NCBI GenBank assembly: GCA_934597725.1
Contig: CAKTSK010000036.1
Span: forward strand, 1 to 16,902
Reading direction: 5' to 3'
Length of the DNA stretch: 16,902 nt
Source of the DNA: an uncultured Eubacteriales bacterium
GTDB taxonomy: Bacteria; Bacillota; Clostridia; Oscillospirales; Oscillospiraceae
The notes under the pieces were generated by a model. The model was not told where the DNA came from and did no database searches. It was given only the letters and a program-made list of their open reading frames with translations. Shown piece after piece: positions 11,994-16,902 of the stretch (within the stretch, counting starts at the first letter, position 1; each line of letters begins with the position of its first letter). The position numbers and the translations under genes were made by a program.

Positions 11994-12894
11994 TCAGGAT
12001 CTCCTCCTCTGCCTCTTCCTCGGTCAGGCCCAGGGTCATCAGCTTCAGGATCTGATCCCCGGCGATCCGGCCGATGGCAGCCTCGTGGATCAGCTGGGCA
12101 TCGGGATGGTTGGCCGTGAGGGCGGGGATGGACTGGATCTTCGCCTTGCCCATGAGGATGGAGTCGCACTGGACGTGGCCGAAGCCGGCGGCATCGCCGA
12201 TCATCCGGGGATAGAAGACCTGCTGGGATTCATCCTGGGCCACAGACCGGGAGATGACCCGGCCGCTGGCCCCTTCCCCGGCCAGGATGACGTCCATCTC
12301 GGACTCAGCCACCTGCTTGCCGTGGGTGAGGAGTTTTTCGTTGACGACCGCCTCGGCCCCCTCCTTCACCACCACCTTGGTGTAGCGCTTGGTGGAGTCC
12401 ACGCCCCGCAGCTGGGTGGTGTCCAGCTGCATGGAGGCGCCTTTTTCCAGGTAGATGATGGTTTTGGGGTTCATGACCCGCTCGCCGGTCCCCTCGCCCT
12501 CGCCATAGTGCTTTTCCACATACTGGACCTTGGAGTTCTCCCCCACATGGAAGGTGTGGATGCCGTCGTGCTGGGAGTCCTTGTCGCCGTCGTTGTGGAT
12601 GCCGCAGCCGGCCACGATGACCACGTCGCAGTCGGGGCCGATGAAAAAGTCGTTGTAGACCAGCTCATCCAGGCCGGTCTCGGTGATGATGACGGGGATA
12701 TGGACGGACTGGTGCTTGGTGCCGGCCTTGATGTGGATGTCGATGCCGGGCTTGTCCTCTTTGGTGACGATCTCAATGTTCGCCGTGTTGCTCCGGCCTT
12801 CCAGCTGGCCGTTCTTGCGGATGTTGTAGGCGCCCTTGGGAGTCCCCTCCAGATCGGCGATCTCCCGCAGGAGCCGGGTGTCTACTTTGCTCAT
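11977..12894 (-). CDS. SufB/SufD-family Fe-S scaffold, short SmsB-like form
   Basis: The 305-aa protein carries the SufB/SufD right-handed beta-helix core in its C-terminal half. It includes HVQCDSILMGKA (240-251), PDAQLIHEAAIGRIAGDQIL (264-283) and the final MTLGLTEEEAEEEIL helix. C243 and E271 lie where SufB has its essential cysteine and glutamate (E. coli C405 and E434, with nearly the same spacing). It is much shorter than SufB (about 480 aa) and lacks the usual N-terminal region. Directly after an SmsC/SufC-type ATPase, it fits the two-gene SUF-like minimal system (SMS) described in anaerobes. Such complexes build Fe-S clusters without SufS/SufU nearby. The ATG at 12894 is 3 bases after the ATPase stop, with GGAGG overlapping the end of that gene. 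Confidence 0.85.
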   Translation of the reverse strand: MSKVDTRLLREIADLEGTPKGAYNIRKNGQLEGRSNTANIEIVTKEDKPGIDIHIKAGTKHQSVHIPVIITETGLDELVYNDFFIGPDCDVVIVAGCGIHNDGDKDSQHDGIHTFHVGENSKVQYVEKHYGEGEGTGERVMNPKTIIYLEKGASMQLDTTQLRGVDSTKRYTKVVVKEGAEAVVNEKLLTHGKQVAESEMDVILAGEGASGRVISRSVAQDESQQVFYPRMIGDAAGFGHVQCDSILMGKAKIQSIPALTANHPDAQLIHEAAIGRIAGDQILKLMTLGLTEEEAEEEILNGFLG

Positions 12895-12897
12895 GGC

Positions 12898-13656
12898 TTA
12901 GCCCTCCTTCGGTTGGCGGCAGCTGTCGGTGTTGGGCTGCAAAAAGCTGCACATCCCGCCGGTGTCTGCCAGGATATGCGGCATGATCTCCTCCTTGGGC
13001 CCCTGACGGACCACCTTGCCGCCGGAGATCATGACAATCTCATCGGCCAGGTCGATGATGCGCTCCTGGTGGGAGATGACGATGATCGTGTTCTCCCCCC
13101 TGCCGTGGAGGACCCGGAAGGTTTCCGTCAGCTTGGCAAAGGACCACAGGTCGATGCCTGCCTCAGGCTCGTCAAAGATGAGCAGCCCGCCCGGCCGGGC
13201 CAGGATGGTGGCGATCTCAATGCGCTTGACCTCGCCGCCGGACAGAGAGGCGTCCACCTCCCGGTCCACATAATCTGCCGCGCACAGCCCCACCCGGTTG
13301 AGGTAGGAACAACATTCGTCCCGGGTGAGCTTTTTGTTGCCGGAGGCCAGCTCCAGCAGGTCCCGGACCCGCAGCCCCTTGAAGCGGGGGGGCTGCTGGA
13401 AGCCATAGCTGATGCCCAGCTTGGCCCGGTCGGTGATCGACAGGGCCGTGATATCGGTGCCGTTCCAGACGATCTGGCCGCCAGTGGATCGGACCAGGCC
13501 CATGATGGCCTTGGCCAGGGTGGTCTTGCCGCCGCCGTTGGGGCCGGTGATGACCACAAACTTATTGTCCGGGATAGTCAGGTCGATGCCCCGGAGGATA
13601 TCTGTCTGTCCCCCGTTGTCCTCCACCTGGTAGGATAATCCTTTCAGTTCCAGCAT
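12898..13656 (-). CDS. SufC/SmsC-type Fe-S assembly ATPase
   Basis: This 252-aa ABC ATPase has Walker A GPNGGGKTT (38-46), signature LSGGEVKR (138-145), Walker B LLIFDEPEAGID (158-169) and H196. GFQQPP (86-90) and the EPEAGIDLWS segment are hallmarks of SufC rather than of membrane transporters; no permease is adjacent. It should form an ATPase-scaffold complex with the SufB-like protein encoded immediately downstream. The ATG at 13656 follows AAGGAG by about 8 bases. It is the first gene of the operon, with a clear promoter at 13732-13760 and a candidate operator between. The C-terminus ends in a cysteine-containing tail (MCSFLQPNTDSCRQ) whose role is unknown. Confidence 0.93.
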   Translation of the reverse strand: MLELKGLSYQVEDNGGQTDILRGIDLTIPDNKFVVITGPNGGGKTTLAKAIMGLVRSTGGQIVWNGTDITALSITDRAKLGISYGFQQPPRFKGLRVRDLLELASGNKKLTRDECCSYLNRVGLCAADYVDREVDASLSGGEVKRIEIATILARPGGLLIFDEPEAGIDLWSFAKLTETFRVLHGRGENTIIVISHQERIIDLADEIVMISGGKVVRQGPKEEIMPHILADTGGMCSFLQPNTDSCRQPKEG

Positions 13657-13690
13657 ATCGTATAAGCTCCTTGTTGCTTAGGATGATCGT

Positions 13691-13708
13691 AACACACTTT
13701 GTTGTGTT
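13691..13708. promoter_or_regulatory. Candidate operator of the SUF-like operon
   Basis: AACACACTTTGTTGTGTT is an inverted repeat with perfect 6-bp arms and a 6-bp spacer. It lies just downstream of the predicted SUF transcription start (about 13725). Fe-S operons are often controlled by Rrf2-family repressors such as IscR, but no regulator gene is in the window, so the partner is unknown. Confidence 0.4.
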
Positions 13709-13731
13709 TTTCTGTCCTTTCTGAACGTCAA

Positions 13732-13760
13732 ATTATAGCATATATTTCAAAGACAGGCAA
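13732..13760 (-). promoter_or_regulatory. SigA-type promoter of the SUF-like operon
   Basis: On the minus strand, TTGCCT (13760-13755) and a perfect TATAAT (13737-13732) are separated by 17 bp. They lie about 80 bases before the start of the SufC-like gene. Confidence 0.8.
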
Positions 13761-13875
13761 GACGCCGCCGGTCTTTTTCCCCGCATCCCCCCGTTATCCT
13801 GCCCAGCCCCGCCGCCGGTCCGGGCGGCAGGCGGGCAAAGTCCTTGGTAAGTTCTACAATATTTTTCTTCTCTGG

Positions 13876-13904
13876 TTGACTTTTCATACAATCATTGGTA
13901 AATT
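13876..13904 (+). promoter_or_regulatory. SigA-type promoter of the DUF1846 gene
   Basis: TTGACT (13876-13881) and TAAATT (13899-13904) are separated by 17 bp. They lie about 75 bases before the ATG at 13977. asnA may be transcribed from here too. Confidence 0.72.
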
Positions 13905-13976
13905 ATTTCCATGTTCCCGGTCATTTTTGGCCTCGTGTCAGACGGAGAGAGAAAAACGAGAGGAAGCGGTGCGTTT

Positions 13977-15464
13977 ATGATCGAAAGACTTGGGTTCGAC
14001 AACGAAAAATACTTGGAGATGCAGTCGGAGCACATCCGTTCCCGCATCGACCAGTTTGGCGGCAAGCTCTACCTGGAGTTCGGCGGCAAACTCTTTGACG
14101 ACAACCACGCCTCCCGGGTGCTGCCCGGCTTCCACCCCGACTCCAAGATCCGCATGCTCATGCAGCTGAAGGATCAGGTGGAGATCGTGGTGGCTGTGTC
14201 CGCCATGGACCTGGAGAAGAGCAAGGTCCGGGGCGATTTGGGCATCACCTACGGCACCGACACCCTGCGGCTGATCGACGCGTTCCGGGGCTTTGGCTTC
14301 CCTGTGGGCAGCGTGGTCCTCACCCGCTTCAGCGGCCAGCCCGCCGCCGAGATCTTTCAGGCGCAGCTGGAAGGGCTGGGCCTGAAAGTTTATCGCCACT
14401 ACTCCATCGAGGGCTATCCCTACGACATCCCCCGCATCGTCAGCGAAGAGGGGTATGGCAAGAACGAATTTGTCGAGACCTCCCGCTCCCTGGTGGTGGT
14501 CACCGCGCCCGGCCCGGGCAGCGGAAAGATGGCCGTCTGTCTCAGCCAGCTCTATCACGAGCACAAGCGGGGCATCCAGGCCGGCTATGCCAAGTATGAG
14601 ACCTTTCCGGTCTGGAACCTCCCCCTGCGTCACCCGGTGAACCTGGCCTATGAGGCTGCCACCGCTGACCTGAACGACGTCAACATGATCGACCCCTTCC
14701 ATTTGGAAGCCTACGGGGTGACCACCGTCAACTACAACCGGGATGTGGAGATCTTCCCGGTCCTGAAAACCATGTTTGAGCGGATCTCCGGCTCCTCTCC
14801 CTACCAGTCCCCCACCGACATGGGGGTCAACATGGCCGGCTATTGTATTTTTGACGACGACGCAGTCTGTCAGGCCTCCGAGGAGGAGATCCTGCGCCGG
14901 TTCTATGCCGAGCAGTGCCGCCACCGCCGGGGGCGCACCGACGGCACGGCTGTATACAAGATCGAGCTGCTCATGAAGCAGCTGGGGCTGAGCCCCCTCA
15001 GCCGCAGCGTGGTCGGCCCCGCCCTGGCCGTGGCCGAGCGCACCGGCCACCCCGCCGCCGCCATGGAGATGCCCGACGGCCGCATTCTCACCGGCAAGAC
15101 CTCGGAGCTGCTGGGCTGTTCGTCGGCCCTGCTGCTCAACGCGCTGAAGTATCTGGGCGGCATCTCGGACGAGGTCCAGCTCATCTCCCCGTCGGTCATC
15201 GAACCGGTCCAGGATCTGAAGGTCAACGTGCTGGGCAACAAGAACCCCCGGCTGCACATCGACGAGCTGCTGGTGGCCCTGTCCATCTGTGCCGTCACCG
15301 ACCCCAACGCCAAGCGGGCGGTGCAGCAGCTGCAGAAGCTGCGGGGCTGCGAGGCCCACACGACGGTCATCCTCTCGGAAGCCGACGAGGACAGTTTCCG
15401 CCGCCTGGGGGTCCGGCTGACCAGCGAGCCGAAGTATCAAACCAGCAAGCTCTACCATGGGTGA
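13977..15464 (+). CDS. DUF1846-family protein
   Basis: The 495-aa protein fits DUF1846 in length and sequence. Features include GGKLYLEFGGKLFDD, HASRVLPGFHPD, and the P-loop-like APGPGSGKMA with GPGSGK at 179-184. FPVWNLPLRHPVNLAYEAATADLND, in the middle third, is also conserved. The biochemical function is not established; crystal structures exist, but I know of no assigned reaction. GPGSGK suggests phosphate or nucleotide binding. The ATG at 13977 follows GAGGAAG; the frame is open upstream to 13911 but without a better start. It is separated from asnA by 43 bases and may share its transcript. It lies in a GC-rich core context with normal codon usage. Confidence 0.88.
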   Translation: MIERLGFDNEKYLEMQSEHIRSRIDQFGGKLYLEFGGKLFDDNHASRVLPGFHPDSKIRMLMQLKDQVEIVVAVSAMDLEKSKVRGDLGITYGTDTLRLIDAFRGFGFPVGSVVLTRFSGQPAAEIFQAQLEGLGLKVYRHYSIEGYPYDIPRIVSEEGYGKNEFVETSRSLVVVTAPGPGSGKMAVCLSQLYHEHKRGIQAGYAKYETFPVWNLPLRHPVNLAYEAATADLNDVNMIDPFHLEAYGVTTVNYNRDVEIFPVLKTMFERISGSSPYQSPTDMGVNMAGYCIFDDDAVCQASEEEILRRFYAEQCRHRRGRTDGTAVYKIELLMKQLGLSPLSRSVVGPALAVAERTGHPAAAMEMPDGRILTGKTSELLGCSSALLLNALKYLGGISDEVQLISPSVIEPVQDLKVNVLGNKNPRLHIDELLVALSICAVTDPNAKRAVQQLQKLRGCEAHTTVILSEADEDSFRRLGVRLTSEPKYQTSKLYHG

Positions 15465-15507
15465 GCGGTTTTCTTTGGATGATCCCATCCGAAAGGAGTT
15501 TTGAACT

Positions 15508-16524
15508 ATGTCTACCAAAACCTATATTCCCGAGCGCTACGCCCCCTTGCTGAACCTGTATGACACCCAGAAAGCCATCGGATTGCTCAAGCGGGTCTTT
15601 GAGGACACCCTCTGCGGGAATCTGCATCTGCGCCGGGTCTCTGCCCCGCTGTTTGTCGAGGCTTCCTCCGGTCTGAACGATGATCTGAACGGCGTGGAGC
15701 GCCCGGTCAGCTTTGATATTCCTGCCGCCGGACGGGATGCCCAGGTGGTCCACTCCCTGGCCAAGTGGAAGCGCATGGCCCTGTATCACTATCACTTCCC
15801 CGTGGGCGAGGGGCTGGTCACCGACATGAACGCCATCCGCCGGGACGAGATCCCCGACAACCTCCACTCCATCTATGTGGACCAGTGGGACTGGGAGAAG
15901 GTCATTGCCCCCCGGGACCGGAACCTGGACTTTCTCAAGGCCACGGTGCAGGACATCATCAGCGCCATGGCGGACACCCAGAAGACCCTCCGTTCGGTCT
16001 TTCCTCAGCTGAGCGTTCTGCCCCAGGTGAGCCGGTCGGTGAGCTTTGTCACCTCTCAGGAGTTGGAGGACACCTATCCCGATCTGACCGCCAAGGAGCG
16101 GGAGGATGCCTGGGTCAAGGAGCATCCCACCACCTTCCTCATCGGCATCGGCGGGGCGCTGAAGTCGGGCAAGCCCCACGACGGCCGGGCGCCGGACTAT
16201 GACGACTGGACCCTCAACGGCGACATCCTGCTCTGGGATGATCTGCTGGGCAAGGCCATTGAGCTGTCCTCCATGGGCATCCGGGTCGATGCTGCTGCGC
16301 TGGACCGTCAGCTGACGGTGGCGGGCTGCGATGACCGGCGGAAGCTCACCTTCCACAAGCTGCTGCTGGAGGACAAGCTGCCGCTGACCATCGGCGGGGG
16401 CATCGGGCAGTCTCGCCTGTCCATGTTCCTGCTGGGCAAGGCACACATCGGGGAGGTCCAGGTGTCTACCTGGGACGACGAGACCATCGCCTCCTGCCAT
16501 GATGCAGGGATCATCCTGCTGTAA
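15508..16524 (+). CDS. asnA: Aspartate--ammonia ligase (asparagine synthetase A)
   Basis: The 338-aa product matches the class II aminoacyl-tRNA-synthetase-like AsnA along its length. Key stretches are GNLHLRRVSAPLFVEASSGLND near the N-terminus, the SLAKWKR segment, GEGLVTDMNAIRRDE, YVDQWDWEK, and the C-terminal ATP-binding GGGIGQSRLSMFLLGKAHIGEVQ. It makes asparagine from aspartate, ammonia and ATP. The ATG at 15508 follows AAAGGAG. No T-box or other leader fits in the 43-bp gap before it, so regulation, if any, is at the upstream promoter. A hairpin follows the stop. Confidence 0.96.
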   Translation: MSTKTYIPERYAPLLNLYDTQKAIGLLKRVFEDTLCGNLHLRRVSAPLFVEASSGLNDDLNGVERPVSFDIPAAGRDAQVVHSLAKWKRMALYHYHFPVGEGLVTDMNAIRRDEIPDNLHSIYVDQWDWEKVIAPRDRNLDFLKATVQDIISAMADTQKTLRSVFPQLSVLPQVSRSVSFVTSQELEDTYPDLTAKEREDAWVKEHPTTFLIGIGGALKSGKPHDGRAPDYDDWTLNGDILLWDDLLGKAIELSSMGIRVDAAALDRQLTVAGCDDRRKLTFHKLLLEDKLPLTIGGGIGQSRLSMFLLGKAHIGEVQVSTWDDETIASCHDAGIILL

Positions 16525-16548
16525 ACCTTCCACCAAACGATCACACTG

Positions 16549-16591
16549 CGATGCCGGTTCTTCCAACGGGAGGGACCGGCATCGTTCTGTT
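16549..16591 (+). terminator. Probable terminator of asnA
   Basis: A 12-bp stem (16549-16560 with 16573-16584, one G-U pair) has a 12-base loop. It is followed by TTCTGTT. The U-tract is weak, so efficiency is uncertain. Confidence 0.65.
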
Positions 16592-16902
16592 GGGAGGACC
16601 AGCAACCGACCACGTCAGTCTCAAACGACGCCGCTGCCAACGGCGCAGCGGCGCAGCCGTAGGAGGCGACGGCAGAAGCCGACCACCGAACGCCTTGCAG
16701 CGGGCGGGTGGGACCACCGACGACTGACCACGGTGGTTAGAAGGCCGTTAGCCAACTACGTTGGTTAGAAAGTCGGTGACCAACCACGTTGGTCAGAAAG
16801 AGCCGCCGTTACCAACAGCGTAAGATAGTGCCTGTCATACAGGCAAGAGATTCGGAGTTACCCACTCCGTGGGGGCCACTGCCCGTGGGGGGTTCCCGCT
16901 TT
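16592..16902. other. Gene-free region dense in small hairpins
   Basis: There is no supported coding sequence to the window's end. The stretch is full of short CCAC/GTGG and CCAAC/GTTGG inverted repeats, for example CCACCG and CGGTGG flanking 16712-16736. A perfect TGCCTG/CAGGCA hairpin lies at 16829-16845. The only open frame here overlaps these repeats and asnA's end and has no ribosome binding site. Confidence 0.6.
16736..16820 (+). repeat. Imperfect 28-bp tandem repeat with palindromic cores
   Basis: Units at 16736-16763 and 16764-16791 share GTTAGAA at the start, then diverge for a few bases, and end in CCAAC-ACGTTG. A third, degenerate copy runs 16792-16820. Each of the first two contains a hairpin: CCAAC/GTTGG (16752-16764) and GACCAAC/GTTGGTC (16778-16794, perfect 7-bp arms, loop CAC). 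Confidence 0.65.

Larger units (their letters stand above)
13657..13976. other. 320-bp divergent intergenic region
   Basis: This gap holds promoters for the SUF-like operon (minus, 13732-13760) and the DUF1846 gene (plus, 13876-13904). It also has the 13691-13708 inverted repeat and a GC-rich six-bp hairpin (GCCGCC/GGCGGC near 13811-13828). I see no convincing gene; the open frames here lack ribosome binding sites. Confidence 0.7.

Noticed and set aside
11968..13638. Long plus-strand open frame (556 codons) opposite the SUF-like operon
   Set aside because: It is antisense to genes with clear family motifs. Long mirror frames are expected in GC-rich coding DNA, and it has no ribosome binding site.
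13699..13980. 93-codon plus-strand frame in the SUF/DUF1846 gap
   Set aside because: It lies over mapped promoters, has no ribosome binding site and its translation resembles no protein.
15465..15507. T-box or other leader regulating asnA
   Set aside because: Only 43 bases separate the genes, with just a five-bp GGATG/CATCC hairpin; too short for a T-box.
13938..15518. Long minus-strand frame (526 codons) opposite the DUF1846 gene
   Set aside because: Low-complexity G/V/D/H-rich translation, antisense to a recognised family.
16499..16768. 89-codon plus-strand frame after asnA
   Set aside because: It crosses the asnA end, terminator hairpin and repeats; arginine/threonine-rich nonsense translation.
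16736..16820. CRISPR array
   Set aside because: Units are imperfect and abut one another without unique spacers, and no cas genes are present.

Overview
The window looks like a chromosomal segment of a GC-rich, spore-forming gut Clostridium relative, most likely Oscillospiraceae/Ruminococcaceae. The evidence is three sporulation regulators (an orphan Spo0A-type DNA-binding protein, SpoVT and SpoIIID), a Firmicutes-type asp23-fakA pair, a short two-gene SUF-like iron-sulfur system, a DUF1846 protein and AsnA, all with strong AGGAGG-type ribosome binding sites. The family assignment is inferred; no rRNA is present.

Layout. (1) 1-1100, plus strand: the orphan Spo0A C-terminal-domain protein, then spoVT behind a SigG-like promoter. 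(2) 1189-5169, minus strand: a tightly coupled five-gene operon (ECF-type sigma factor, polytopic membrane protein, ABC ATPase, ABC-2 permease, membrane-anchored amidase) with start/stop overlaps; it looks like an envelope-stress or export module. (3) 5267-8583: an AT-richer accessory island. It holds a 950-aa minus-strand protein with a complete ExoIII/APE-type endonuclease domain, a group II intron-like reverse transcriptase with maturase thumb, an HNH-like zinc module lacking its catalytic histidine, and an extra C-terminal domain. A small divergent HTH regulator follows. The two are separated by a perfect 16-bp-arm inverted repeat abutting an extended -10 promoter. No intron ribozyme is seen. 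This is the most novel item in the window. (4) 8607-8918: spoIIID with a SigE-like promoter. (5) 9025-11071, minus strand: asp23-like gene then fakA, ending in a strong terminator. (6) 11240-11449: a small membrane protein with its own sigma-A promoter. (7) 11511-13656, minus strand: an SmsC/SufC-like ATPase, an SmsB/SufB-like scaffold and a hotdog thioesterase in one operon, with a clear promoter and a candidate operator. (8) 13977-16524, plus strand: DUF1846 protein and asnA. (9) 16592-16902: no gene, but many small hairpins and an imperfect 28-bp tandem repeat.

Most of the window is ordinary core and sporulation genome. The island between the sigma/ABC operon and spoIIID is distinct in base composition and content. 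It reads as a self-contained, probably HTH-regulated element resembling a LINE-like endonuclease-RT machine built on a bacterial group II intron-type RT. Mobility, defence or DNA repair are all possible roles and the sequence alone does not decide between them.
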